The notes under the pieces: generated by a model
Database searches by the model: none
What the model was told of the DNA's origin: nothing
The model's input: only the letters and a program-made list of their open reading frames with translations
Program-made: the position numbers and the translations under genes
Origin: Anaerolineales bacterium
Lineage (GTDB): Bacteria; Chloroflexota; Anaerolineae; Anaerolineales; UBA4823
Assembly: GCA_003105035.1 (NCBI GenBank)
Contig: PQAL01000038.1
Coordinates: forward strand, 1 to 64,000
Direction of reading: 5' to 3'
DNA: 64,000 nt
Shown: positions 53,443 to 61,786 of the stretch, piece after piece
Layout: every line of letters starts with the position of its first letter
How positions within the stretch are numbered: the first letter of the stretch is position 1

Positions 53443-54840
53443 ATGAAAGAGAAAACCCCTACCCTACTGAAAGTAGGTTTATTAGCCCTGTTTGTCATAG
53501 CCGCCGTCATAGCGGCTTATTTTACCTTTAATAAATCAAAGGATTTCTTCTTGTCTTTTGACGTGGCCAATATTCCTGGCCTGGCGATCCAACAAACCAG
53601 TACACCTCAACCCAGTATTGATGGCACCCCGGCACCTACGGCAATTCCAACCGTCATATCGGATGGCCCAGCTCCCCAACCTTGGGATGGCGCTAGTCGG
53701 GTGACCGTCCTGGTGATGGGTCTGGATTATCGCGATTGGGAAGCCGCTGACGGCCCACCCCGCACGGATACAATGATCCTCCTGACCATTGACCCATTGA
53801 CCAAGACAGCTGGGATGCTGAATATCCCGCGCGACCTGTGGGTAAATATCCCTGGGTTTGATTATGGGCGGATCAACACTGCCTACCCCCTGGGCATCGC
53901 GTATGAAGTGCCAGGTGGCGGCCCACAACAGGCCAAGGATACCGTGGAGGAGCTGCTTGGTGTACCGATCAACTACTATGCCATCATAGATTTCTCGGCA
54001 TTCGAGCAGTTTATCAATGAGCTGGGTGGGATTAATGTGAAAGTGGACAATGAGATCAGTGTCGACCCGATAGGTAAGGGGAATACAGTGTTTTTGAAAC
54101 CCGGGAATTACCTGCTAGATGGCCCTACCGCCCTGGCTTATGCGCGGGCAAGGCACACCGACGGAGGCGATTTCGACCGGGCACAACGCCAGCAACAGGT
54201 GATCTTGGCTATTCGCGACCGCATCTTTGAGCTTGGACCAGCCCAGGTAGCCTCCAAGATTCCTGCTCTGTACAGCCAGCTGGCAGCTGGCATCCACACC
54301 GATTTGTCTTTGGATGACGCGATTAAACTTGGATGGCTGGCTTTGGAAATCCCTATCCCAGAGGGAATCCAACGCGGCGCAATTGCCCCTCCCAACGCGG
54401 TCAGCTTTGCCAAATCGCCAGACGGCAGTCAGGACATCCTTGTCCCGGTCCCAGACCAGATTCGCCTGATCCGCGACCAGGTGTTTGCCTCATCCAGCAT
54501 GGCCAGCCCGGCACTCAGCTCAGGTGATAGCCTGGCAAATATGCAAGCTGAAGGCGCTACCATCGTTGTTGCCAATGGCACCTATTTCGAAGGTCTGGCT
54601 TCGGAGACGCAAGCCTATCTGCAATCCCAAGGTGCTAACGTAGTGTCAACCCAGAACGCCGAATATACCCAATACACCAAAATTATCGACTACACAGGCA
54701 ACCCATATACCGACAAATACCTGGTGGATCTGATGAAGATTTCTCCATACAGCATATCGCTGCAATATGATCCCAACAGCCCTGTGGATGTCTTGGTCAT
54801 CCTCGGAGATGACTGGGCGGGCAACAACCCTATGCCGTAA
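53443..54840 (+). CDS. LytR-CpsA-Psr (LCP) cell-wall glycopolymer ligase 2
   Basis: A 465-residue paralogue of the preceding protein: same membrane anchor, MGLDYRDWEAADGPPRTDTMILLTIDP, NIPRDLWVNIPGFDYG and ARARHTDGGDFDRAQRQQQV. Its C-terminal domain (GATIVVANGTYFEGLASETQAYLQSQG) matches LytR_C. The pair arose by tandem duplication; each likely has its own glycopolymer or acceptor. A weak hairpin terminator follows. Confidence 0.92.
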   Translation: MKEKTPTLLKVGLLALFVIAAVIAAYFTFNKSKDFFLSFDVANIPGLAIQQTSTPQPSIDGTPAPTAIPTVISDGPAPQPWDGASRVTVLVMGLDYRDWEAADGPPRTDTMILLTIDPLTKTAGMLNIPRDLWVNIPGFDYGRINTAYPLGIAYEVPGGGPQQAKDTVEELLGVPINYYAIIDFSAFEQFINELGGINVKVDNEISVDPIGKGNTVFLKPGNYLLDGPTALAYARARHTDGGDFDRAQRQQQVILAIRDRIFELGPAQVASKIPALYSQLAAGIHTDLSLDDAIKLGWLALEIPIPEGIQRGAIAPPNAVSFAKSPDGSQDILVPVPDQIRLIRDQVFASSSMASPALSSGDSLANMQAEGATIVVANGTYFEGLASETQAYLQSQGANVVSTQNAEYTQYTKIIDYTGNPYTDKYLVDLMKISPYSISLQYDPNSPVDVLVILGDDWAGNNPMP

Positions 54841-54847
54841 AGTCCAT

Positions 54848-54876
54848 GGGCTGAAGATTTCCGCCCTTTTTGTTTT
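54848..54876 (+). terminator. Weak terminator after the LCP pair
   Basis: GGGC-t-GAA / TTC-c-GCCC forms an interrupted stem (54848-54866) followed by TTTTTGTTTT. Short but well placed, 8 bases after the stop codon. Confidence 0.6.
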
Positions 54877-55230
54877 AGTTAATAGCTTGCAGTTCAATTA
54901 TCCTCGATCAACCTGTTGGTAAATATTTCAAGGACATCGTTAAAATCATTCCATTATTGAAAATTGATATTCTATGAGCACACAATTTTTAATCGAGATA
55001 AGCTCTATGCTGGTATAGGATAATAAATAGAGAAACATTAGCGACGTTACTTAGCCCTGTCATCTCAGTTTGAACCAGTAACGGTACCAATAGGATTATT
55101 GCGAAAATCATGCATGCCATTATTTTCCGGGTATGCATTGAGGAAAATTCCAATATACATGTCAGGGGGAGTGGTAAATTCCTGAAGCTTTTCTGGTAAT
55201 AAAAACTCGGCAGGAAAAGTATGATATATC
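54877..55230. other. Intergenic region without a gene
   Basis: About 350 bases between the LCP terminator and the end of the membrane-anchored gene. A+T-rich; no frame with a start signal, no tRNA, and no convincing repeat. Confidence 0.4.
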
Positions 55231-56046
55231 TCAGGGCTCTACAAAAATCAGAAACCAGGAGCCCCAGTATCGGCTGTCATCTCCAGCAACACATTCGGCA
55301 GGGGTTATATCGTTCACCGGCTGTTCCCCTTCTGACACCTGGATGGAATAAACCACCCCCGGAGTCATCCCAAAATCCCCATACCCCAACCCCAATTGGG
55401 GCTGCAGGCCGGTGTAGAAGTGATCCTCACCACCTTCCCAACTGACCACCACCTCAACCCCCGGTACTGGTTGTCCTGCAGCGTCATTCACCTCGACCTG
55501 AATCAGTGGCACATTTTGATCCTGGTTGCAAACCAGCTGGAGGTTTTGCAAAGCGAAAGACGCACCTGGAAGGGCAGTCCGGTTATCCTGCGTGGCTTGT
55601 ATGCGAGCGTCTGCCTGCTGCTGAGCTTGCGCCTGCTCTCCAGGTTCGGCCAGGGTGGGTACGGCTGAGATTGGGGTACCACCTGTGCTGGAAAGCGTCG
55701 GCGAGATTTCCTGGCTTAGTGCCTCCGCCAGGGACTCCAACACCTGCCCTTCCGCTTCCGGACGGCCTTCTTGCAAGGCCTGTTGGGCCTGCCGTTTCAA
55801 GGCCTCTACCGGGTCTTCATCTTTGAGCTGAACCAGGCGATCTCGTGCGCGTAGCAGGTCATTGCTATAGAGGAAGGCGGAAGCTACCAGCAAGCGATAT
55901 TCGTCTTTAAAATCGGCTCGCAGGGCATACGGAGGTGCATCGATGTACTTAACTGGGCTGATGATCCATGAGTAGAATAGACCCAATGCAATCCCCAAGA
56001 CCGCACCGGTGAGCAGGTACCAGGATCCGCGCCGGTCGTGTTTCAC
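55231..56046 (-). CDS. Membrane-anchored protein, unknown function (long form)
   Basis: Family not recognised. The 271-residue protein has one N-terminal membrane segment (YLLTGAVLGIALGLFYSWIISPVKY) and an outside domain with a Gln/Ala-rich middle part and a C-terminal beta-rich region (GVEVVVSWEGGEDHFYTG). Residues 1-60 are clearly homologous to its neighbour (GLFYSWIISPVKYIDAPP... versus GLFYGWVVNPVEYVDIGP...). Its start overlaps the neighbour's stop by 4 bases. Confidence 0.78.
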   Translation of the reverse strand: MKHDRRGSWYLLTGAVLGIALGLFYSWIISPVKYIDAPPYALRADFKDEYRLLVASAFLYSNDLLRARDRLVQLKDEDPVEALKRQAQQALQEGRPEAEGQVLESLAEALSQEISPTLSSTGGTPISAVPTLAEPGEQAQAQQQADARIQATQDNRTALPGASFALQNLQLVCNQDQNVPLIQVEVNDAAGQPVPGVEVVVSWEGGEDHFYTGLQPQLGLGYGDFGMTPGVVYSIQVSEGEQPVNDITPAECVAGDDSRYWGSWFLIFVEP

Positions 56047-56399
56047 GGAGTAGGAACCTCTTGGTTGGGATCCCAGGAAGCTAAATCATCCCCCAAAGAT
56101 TGTAATAGGGCCATATCTTGGGGAGCATAATCATGCTGCAAAGCATAATTCAACGCTTCGGTGACGATCTCCTGCGGGGCTGAATTTCCAATATCTGCCA
56201 ACCTCCGGACAGCCAAGCCAAGTACATGGTCCACCTGGTATGACTCTGCCACCATCAAGGTGTAGTCTGTCTTGTAATCCGAGCGAAGATTTTGGGGTCC
56301 GATATCCACGTATTCGACCGGATTCACCACCCAGCCGTAAAATAATCCAGCGGCAGCGCCCAGGATCAAGACCAGCAGGAATTTCGTCCAGCGCGACAT
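56043..56399 (-). CDS. Membrane-anchored protein, unknown function (short form)
   Basis: A 118-residue protein with one N-terminal membrane segment and an outside helical domain (LRSDYKTDYTLMVAESYQVDH...). It matches the first 60 or so residues of the downstream protein, which has gained a long extra C-terminus. Function unknown. Together they form a two-gene operon. Confidence 0.76.
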   Translation of the reverse strand: MSRWTKFLLVLILGAAAGLFYGWVVNPVEYVDIGPQNLRSDYKTDYTLMVAESYQVDHVLGLAVRRLADIGNSAPQEIVTEALNYALQHDYAPQDMALLQSLGDDLASWDPNQEVPTP

Positions 56400-56555
56400 A
56401 AGCTCCTTTAACTTAGGTAAACAGATGAATATAACAAAATATCACCTGGAATTCTACCATTGTAGCTTGCCTTTGGCTTCAAAATCTTGTACAATCAAAT
56501 TAATATACTGCCGATACCTTAGTGCTCGTCCAATGACCAAAGGAGGGAAGCCAAC

Positions 56556-56816
56556 ATGGATATAATCAAGGTTTCAGGCACCTCTCGCACTTCCGCTGTA
56601 GCTGGCGCAATTGCCGGGGTAATCCGTGAGCATAAACATGCCGAAGTCCAGGCAATCGGAGCAAGCGCAATAAACCAGGCAGTCAAGGCGATGGCTCTTG
56701 CTCGTGGCTATTTGACTAATGACGGGATTGACATCATTGTCATTCCTGAATTCGTGGATGTTCAGATTGATGACAAAGTGCGCACAGCCATAAAATTCAC
56801 GGTGGAGCCACGCTGA
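56556..56816 (+). CDS. spoVS: Stage V sporulation protein S
   Basis: An 86-residue SpoVS (Alba-like) protein with near-consensus sequence: VSGTSRTSAVAGAIAGVIREHKHAEVQAIGASAINQAVKA. In Bacillus it affects septation and spore coat formation; it is also found in Thermus, Deinococcus and Chloroflexota that do not sporulate, so sporulation should not be concluded. GGAGGGAA precedes the ATG. Confidence 0.95.
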   Translation: MDIIKVSGTSRTSAVAGAIAGVIREHKHAEVQAIGASAINQAVKAMALARGYLTNDGIDIIVIPEFVDVQIDDKVRTAIKFTVEPR

Positions 56817-56823
56817 CGAGCTG

Positions 56824-58080
56824 CTAATTTGTGCCCACAGCCTTAGTTAATTGATCGAATTTCCACATCCAGGCGATCTGGTTGATAAAGTCCGCCAGGG
56901 TAGAGTTCTTTTGGCGTAATAAACGCACGGCTGCGCCTACCGGGTCGGCACCCGCGGCACCCCCTGGCTGATCGGCATATGCACCATAAAAAGCAAAATA
57001 TGCCTGGTTCAGCTTGCGGATTTGGTAACCATGCTCCCAAAAGAACACCCGACGCTGCTCCATGTAAGTCTCAGCTTCTTTGACCTTGCCGGCTGCCAGT
57101 AACTGGTCCACCTTCACGCGTGTAGCGTGCATTTCTGCATTGAAGTCGAACACTGGAGGAGTCGCTGGTTGCGTATTTGTAGCAGAATCGGCCCGGGGAG
57201 GGGTTTCAGGGGGTAAAAATTGAGGGTAATATTTTTTTACCACCGCCCTTCCCAACTCCTTGCCAGCAATAGCAGCTACGGTTTCATTCATGATCCGCAG
57301 CTCCGGACTATTGGCATAACTGAAGCCCAATGGGCGGATGGTCAGGTAATTATGTACCCATTCGTGGGCAATGACTTCAGCCAGATTGTTGATATCCGTC
57401 GTTTCCATGACCATTGTAGGGTATAAACCGATGCCTCCGATCCCAACCACCAGGGAGGATACATCGAGTGCCTTATCCACTTTGCCTTCCAGCTCTTCCA
57501 TTTGGTCCACACTAATGTCTGGGGAGATCGAAATATTCTCATCCTGTCGGATAACATCTCGTGGAGAGATGATCAATGCATCAGGCGGTGGCGTGGTGTG
57601 ATATAAGACTGGTGGAAAGGCCTGACCTCCGAGAGTCAAGCCAGCCTGTGCGGCGATTTCTCCAATCTGATCTTGCAGGATGGCCTCCGCCACTGGTTCA
57701 ATTTGCTCTCTTTGGTCTTGCAGCTTTTCTCCTTGGTCCCTCAAGGCTTGGCTGGCTTCGTCTGGGTTGCTGATCGTAGGATCGCTATAAATCTGATAAA
57801 TCTGGGCATCCAGAGCATTAATTCGCCGGATTAATTCCAATGCCTCCAGCACGGTTTGCGATCGCTCCTGCTCCGATACGTAACTCGCGGTATCCAAAGC
57901 AGCCTGCCCAAGTTTTAACCCCAGTGCTTCCAGGGTCCAGGAGACATAGTCAAACTCAATGGGCCTGGTAAGGGTTCGCACCTGCTCAAGCGGGTCAGCA
58001 ATAGGAACGCTGCTCGCCCCCAACATGACAGCCATCATGAGCAGTAAAATTGTCAGCCAGAAGGCACCTTTAAAGGACAC
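56824..58080 (-). CDS. Membrane-anchored zinc metalloprotease (putative)
   Basis: A 418-residue protein: N-terminal membrane segment (AFWLTILLLMMAVMLGASS), a long helical region (about 50-150), then HEWVH (His239, Glu240, His243) with NETVAAIAG 23 residues later (Glu266), the arrangement of gluzincin metallopeptidases. The C-terminal part is helical. The GTG at 58080 is chosen instead of the TTG at 58116: TTGACA (58116-58111), 17 bases, TATTAT (58093-58088), then 7 bases to the GTG. So that TTG is the -35 box. This is a leaderless start. Substrate unknown. Confidence 0.8.
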   Translation of the reverse strand: MSFKGAFWLTILLLMMAVMLGASSVPIADPLEQVRTLTRPIEFDYVSWTLEALGLKLGQAALDTASYVSEQERSQTVLEALELIRRINALDAQIYQIYSDPTISNPDEASQALRDQGEKLQDQREQIEPVAEAILQDQIGEIAAQAGLTLGGQAFPPVLYHTTPPPDALIISPRDVIRQDENISISPDISVDQMEELEGKVDKALDVSSLVVGIGGIGLYPTMVMETTDINNLAEVIAHEWVHNYLTIRPLGFSYANSPELRIMNETVAAIAGKELGRAVVKKYYPQFLPPETPPRADSATNTQPATPPVFDFNAEMHATRVKVDQLLAAGKVKEAETYMEQRRVFFWEHGYQIRKLNQAYFAFYGAYADQPGGAAGADPVGAAVRLLRQKNSTLADFINQIAWMWKFDQLTKAVGTN

Positions 58081-58087
58081 GCTCGCG

Positions 58088-58116
58088 ATAATAACCTTAG
58101 CTGAGCAGGATGTCAA
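58088..58116 (-). promoter_or_regulatory. Promoter of the metalloprotease gene (leaderless)
   Basis: TTGACA at 58116-58111 and TATTAT at 58093-58088 with 17 bases between them, ending 7 bases before GTG 58080. This is the clearest leaderless promoter in the window. Confidence 0.85.
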
Positions 58117-58150
58117 ATTAAGTTTTGATTAACTATTCCAATCTCCATGC

Positions 58151-58156
58151 TATAAT
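58151..58156 (+). promoter_or_regulatory. -10 box of the epimerase gene (leaderless)
   Basis: TATAAT at 58151-58156 ends 7 bases before the ATG at 58164. The -35 candidate TTGATT at 58125 is 20 bases away, so the match is partial. It diverges from the metalloprotease promoter. Confidence 0.6.
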
Positions 58157-58163
58157 CAATTCG

Positions 58164-59129
58164 ATGAATTTTCTCATCACTGGAGCGGCGGGCTTTTTAG
58201 GATCAGCTCTGGCTAACCGCCTGGCATGGGAGGGGCACCAGGTCCGAGGTCTGGATGATCTTTCTACGGGGGATCCAAACGCGCTCCACCCCGAGGTGTT
58301 GTTCACCCGCGGTGACGTCAATGACCGGCCAAAATTGTGGACGCTCCTGCAGGATGTGGATTGCGTCTACCACTTAGCCGCGCGGGTATCTGTGCCCGAA
58401 TCGGTCCTCTATCCGAGAGAATACAATGCTGTAAATGTTGGCGGCACGGTCAGCTTGATGGAAGCCATGCGCGACGTGGGTGTCCGGCGGGTTGTACTGA
58501 TTTCATCCGGTGCAGTATACGGTGATCAAGGGGATCAGCCATTATCTGAAACTGCCTCACCTTACCCCCGCTCACCGTATGCCGTTTCCAAGCTGGCAGC
58601 CGAATATTACCTGCGCTCGATTGGTGATTTGTGGGGGATTGAAACCGTCAGCTTGAGGGTATTTAACGCATACGGGCAAGGTCAGCATTTACCTCCTGCC
58701 CATCCACCCGTTATCCCGTTCATGCTAAAGCAAGCCATGCGCAGCGGCACCATCATCATCCACGGTGATGGCACCCAAACCCGTGACTATGTGTATGTGG
58801 ACGATGTGGTGAGTGCCATGGTGGCTGCCTCCACTGCTCCCGACCTGGATAACCTGGTCATCAATGTTGGCAGTGGAACCGAAGTCTGCGTGCGCGACCT
58901 GGCGAGCCTGGTTATCCAGGTAACTGGTGGGAAAGCTGAGATTGTGTATAACCCGCGCACCGATCCAGGCGTTTCGCGCATGTGTGCCGATCTCACCCTG
59001 GCACGCTCGAGACTGAGCTACCAGCCGACATTCTCGCTGGCGGAAGGACTGAAATTGACCTTAGACCGGGATCTGCGCTTCCGAAAAGATGCTACCCGGC
59101 CTCTTCAAATGCCGACCAGCAATCCATGA
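58164..59129 (+). CDS. NAD-dependent sugar-nucleotide epimerase/dehydratase
   Basis: A 321-residue extended SDR: LITGAAGFLGSALANRL with the NAD loop GxxGxxG at residue 7 (starting after MNF), GDVNDRP, VLISSGAVYGD, YAVSKLAAEYYL (Tyr-x-x-x-Lys), and PVIPFMLKQA. It is like UDP-glucose 4-epimerases and related NDP-sugar enzymes; exact sugar unknown. The first ATG of the frame, 58125, lies upstream of the promoter, so 58164 is used. It overlaps the next gene by 4 bases. Confidence 0.88.
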   Translation: MNFLITGAAGFLGSALANRLAWEGHQVRGLDDLSTGDPNALHPEVLFTRGDVNDRPKLWTLLQDVDCVYHLAARVSVPESVLYPREYNAVNVGGTVSLMEAMRDVGVRRVVLISSGAVYGDQGDQPLSETASPYPRSPYAVSKLAAEYYLRSIGDLWGIETVSLRVFNAYGQGQHLPPAHPPVIPFMLKQAMRSGTIIIHGDGTQTRDYVYVDDVVSAMVAASTAPDLDNLVINVGSGTEVCVRDLASLVIQVTGGKAEIVYNPRTDPGVSRMCADLTLARSRLSYQPTFSLAEGLKLTLDRDLRFRKDATRPLQMPTSNP

Positions 59130-59743
59130 CGCTTTCCTTCTGGCTAATTCTGCTGGCGGTTCTGGCATATGGGCTGTTCCATACCTTATTGGCTTCCATC
59201 CAGGTAAAAGCCCGGGCGCGTCATTGGATGGGGCCATCCTTTGAACGTTCATACCGGCTGGCATACAACTTCATTGCCATTATTACGCTATTACCGATCC
59301 TGCTTCTTCCTATTCTCTTAGAAGACGAAGAGCTGTATTTCATCCCCTTTCCCTGGCTGATCCTGACCTGTACCCTCCAGTTGATCGCCATCGTTGCCTT
59401 GTTAATTGGTCTGCGCCAGACCGGGATTACTTCTTTCCTTGGCCTCAGGCAGGCTTTCCTGCCGGAGGATACCACTCCACCCAGGCTGGTCACGGATGGG
59501 TTTTATCGTTACGTCCGCCATCCACTGTATACTGCCGGATTGGTTTTCATCTGGCTGATCCCGATCATGACCTGGAACCTGCTCGCCTTGATCATCGGTT
59601 TATCTGCTTATATTTTCATCGGGATTTATTTCGAGGAGCGTAAGCTGATCCAGGAGTTTGGGGAGTCTTATCGTGAATACCGCCAACGCACCCCAATGCT
59701 TATTCCTGGGTTGATGTTCCATCGCTCACAGCCCAAATCCTGA
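59126..59743 (+). CDS. ICMT/NnrU-like membrane protein
   Basis: A 205-residue membrane protein with about six hydrophobic segments, ending in DGFYRYVRHPLYTAGLVFIWLIP and EERKLIQEFGESYREYRQRTPML, which match bacterial isoprenylcysteine methyltransferase-like proteins. Its ATG overlaps the epimerase stop (ATGA). It is a diverged relative of the protein at 39050; substrate unknown. Confidence 0.83.
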   Translation: MTLSFWLILLAVLAYGLFHTLLASIQVKARARHWMGPSFERSYRLAYNFIAIITLLPILLLPILLEDEELYFIPFPWLILTCTLQLIAIVALLIGLRQTGITSFLGLRQAFLPEDTTPPRLVTDGFYRYVRHPLYTAGLVFIWLIPIMTWNLLALIIGLSAYIFIGIYFEERKLIQEFGESYREYRQRTPMLIPGLMFHRSQPKS

Positions 59744-59765
59744 TCAGTCAGCTAAATAATCCATC

Positions 59766-60563
59766 ATGGATGCATCTTTCTGGTTGAAAATCAGCCTGAG
59801 TTTTGTAGTTGGAAGCTTATGGGTCACCCTCACCACGCTGAGTGCCGAGCGTTTCGGAAGCAAAGTTGGAGGCTTGATCGGTGGGCTGCCCTCTACTGTG
59901 GTGATTGCTCTGCTGTTCATCGGCATCACCCAATCTCCCGCCATAGCTGCCGAGGCGACCACAAGCATGCCACTGGCGCAGGGGCTGAATGGATTGTTTG
60001 TGCTCGTGTTCATCCTGATCATACGCCGCGGATTGAGCGCAGCTCTGATTACCTCACTGCTCGTCTGGTTCATCAATGCGACTATCCTGTACCTGCTTGA
60101 TCTCCAATCCTTCCTGGTCTCCTTGGCTGGATGGCTAATCCTTCTAGCTTTCAGCTATCTGGCAGTGGAGCGGTGGATGAGAATATCCTCACAGGGTAAG
60201 CAGACCATTTCCTACCAACCATCCCAGCTCGTGTGGCGAGCATTATTCGGTGGGAGCGTGATTTCCCTGGCCGTCATCATGGGCAAATTGGGTGGGCCAT
60301 TGCTCGGCGGAATTTTTGGCTCTTTTCCCGCTATGTTTTTATCCACCCTGGTCATCACTGCCAGAACAGGTGGGGGGGATTTTTCCCGTTCGGTTGGTAA
60401 ATCCATGTTGGTCAGCGGCCTGATTAATGTGCCGATTTATGAAATCATGGTCAGGGCACTATATCCAAGCATAGGCCTGGGGTGGGCCACCCTGATTTCC
60501 CTACTGGGATCAATGGCTACCGGGTACCTGACCTACCGGTTCATCACGACCCGTATGACTTAA
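59766..60563 (+). CDS. Duplicated membrane protein (DUF3147-like)
   Basis: A 265-residue membrane protein with about eight hydrophobic segments. Two similar halves are visible: GSKVGGLIGGLPSTVVIALLFIG in the first and GGPLLGGIFGSFPAMFLSTLVIT in the second, which suggests an internal duplication giving a pseudo-twofold transporter-like fold. I associate it with the DUF3147-type family only tentatively. Function unknown. Confidence 0.68.
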   Translation: MDASFWLKISLSFVVGSLWVTLTTLSAERFGSKVGGLIGGLPSTVVIALLFIGITQSPAIAAEATTSMPLAQGLNGLFVLVFILIIRRGLSAALITSLLVWFINATILYLLDLQSFLVSLAGWLILLAFSYLAVERWMRISSQGKQTISYQPSQLVWRALFGGSVISLAVIMGKLGGPLLGGIFGSFPAMFLSTLVITARTGGGDFSRSVGKSMLVSGLINVPIYEIMVRALYPSIGLGWATLISLLGSMATGYLTYRFITTRMT

Positions 60564-60581
60564 TTTGTTTCAAAGCCAGGA

Positions 60582-61187
60582 TCAGGGCTTCTTCCCAAAG
60601 CGTTTGACAAAATCATCCACCATGTACCAGGCTTCGGTACGTTCCATCTTCCAGAAGTTCCTGCTACGCAGGCTGGCATCATTAAATGCCCACATCAGCC
60701 ACCATGAAAACAGGTTCGACCAGAACTCTCCAAATTTCCCTGTTTGGCTGTGGTATGGGAGGATGGTAAAACCCAGACGCTGGATCATACGCAGACCGCC
60801 TGTATGCTCGGAGAACGAGAAGATGGTCGATTCACCATACACTGCCCGAACTTGCGAGTATTTTCCCCCCTTCTGGATCTCTCTCGCCACAGCTTCAAAA
60901 GAGTGGATCACCAGCCGCCGTAGCCTGACACCCCATTCAAGGGTTGGACCCTCCACCGGCAGCTTCGGCATACGCTCATTCCAGGCATGGATAGCCAGGA
61001 TGACATCACCCGTAGATATCTTCACCCTCCCAACATCCACGCTGTGTGGAGCTGATAAAAGTTGGATGCGGAGGATGCACTCTGGGTCATCGGTGAACTC
61101 AAACACGTGCAGGCTTTTCCGCACGAGGTACTCGATCAGTCTCACTCCCGCCCGCAACGGCCTGCTTATCCAGGCTTGAGCATCCAT
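60582..61187 (-). CDS. YkoP-like hypothetical protein
   Basis: A 201-residue soluble protein. It resembles the YkoP domain (HVFEFTDDPECILRIQLLSA; GDVILAIHAWNERMPKLP; RRLVIHSFEAVAREI; LGFTILPYHSQTGKFGEFWSNLFSWWLMWAFN), found alone or behind polysaccharide deacetylases in Firmicutes and Chloroflexota. Function unknown. A long opposite-strand open frame over the same bases is rejected. No clear terminator. Confidence 0.78.
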   Translation of the reverse strand: MDAQAWISRPLRAGVRLIEYLVRKSLHVFEFTDDPECILRIQLLSAPHSVDVGRVKISTGDVILAIHAWNERMPKLPVEGPTLEWGVRLRRLVIHSFEAVAREIQKGGKYSQVRAVYGESTIFSFSEHTGGLRMIQRLGFTILPYHSQTGKFGEFWSNLFSWWLMWAFNDASLRSRNFWKMERTEAWYMVDDFVKRFGKKP

Positions 61188-61378
61188 GAGCTTCTCCCGC
61201 CTAACTTAATGGCAATCACTATACCATTATGGCACTTATTTCAATTCCTGTCACGATATGCCTGGCTGCTACCATGTTTCGCGCTCATAAATCTGGTTTT
61301 GCTGAGACAGCCTATCCTGAGGCTGTGCTATACTTATTTGTGGAACCCTCCCCAAAACCCCGACAGGAGGTAGTAAGG

Positions 61379-61726
61379 ATGTTCGAACACCGGACCCAAC
61401 CCCTGCTTTCACCTCGCCAATTCCTCATCCGTCAGCTGATCTATTTGCTTGTCGCATTTTTAATCATCGCCGGGTCGTTATTCCTGGGCATGTTAGGATA
61501 CCATTCCCTGGAGCAACTTCCCTGGATCGATTCTCTGGTCAACGCGGCCATGCTTTTAGGAGGCATGGGACCTGTGAATGAGTTGCACACCTACGGTGGT
61601 AAACTTTTCGCATCCTTTTACGCGCTTTACTCCGGGATCATCTTCCTTGTAGTGGTCGGAGTAATTTTTGCCCCGCTCTACCATCGTTTCCTGCACCGCT
61701 TCCACCTGGAAATGGAAGAATCGTAA
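61379..61726 (+). CDS. Small three-helix membrane protein
   Basis: A 115-residue protein with three hydrophobic segments (RQLIYLLVAFLIIAGSLFLGML, LVNAAMLLGG, SGIIFLVVVGVIFAPLY) and a basic C-terminus HRFLHRFHLEMEES. The ATG at 61379 has AGGAGGT 7 bases upstream; the frame's earlier start at 61229 lies in a region without coding character. A TATACT at 61329-61334 may be its promoter. Function unknown. Confidence 0.75.
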   Translation: MFEHRTQPLLSPRQFLIRQLIYLLVAFLIIAGSLFLGMLGYHSLEQLPWIDSLVNAAMLLGGMGPVNELHTYGGKLFASFYALYSGIIFLVVVGVIFAPLYHRFLHRFHLEMEES

Positions 61727-61786
61727 CCTGTCATTATTATTATTGTTATTTTCATAATCAACCATACATAAATCTGAAGAAGTTAT

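Noticed and set aside
56556-56816. SpoVS as evidence of sporulation
   Set aside because: SpoVS occurs in non-sporulating phyla and no other sporulation gene is in the window.
60565-61179. Long plus-strand open frame over the YkoP-like gene
   Set aside because: The opposite strand encodes a YkoP-like protein with a sensible sequence; the plus-strand product is rich in Arg/Ser/Trp with no recognisable domain.
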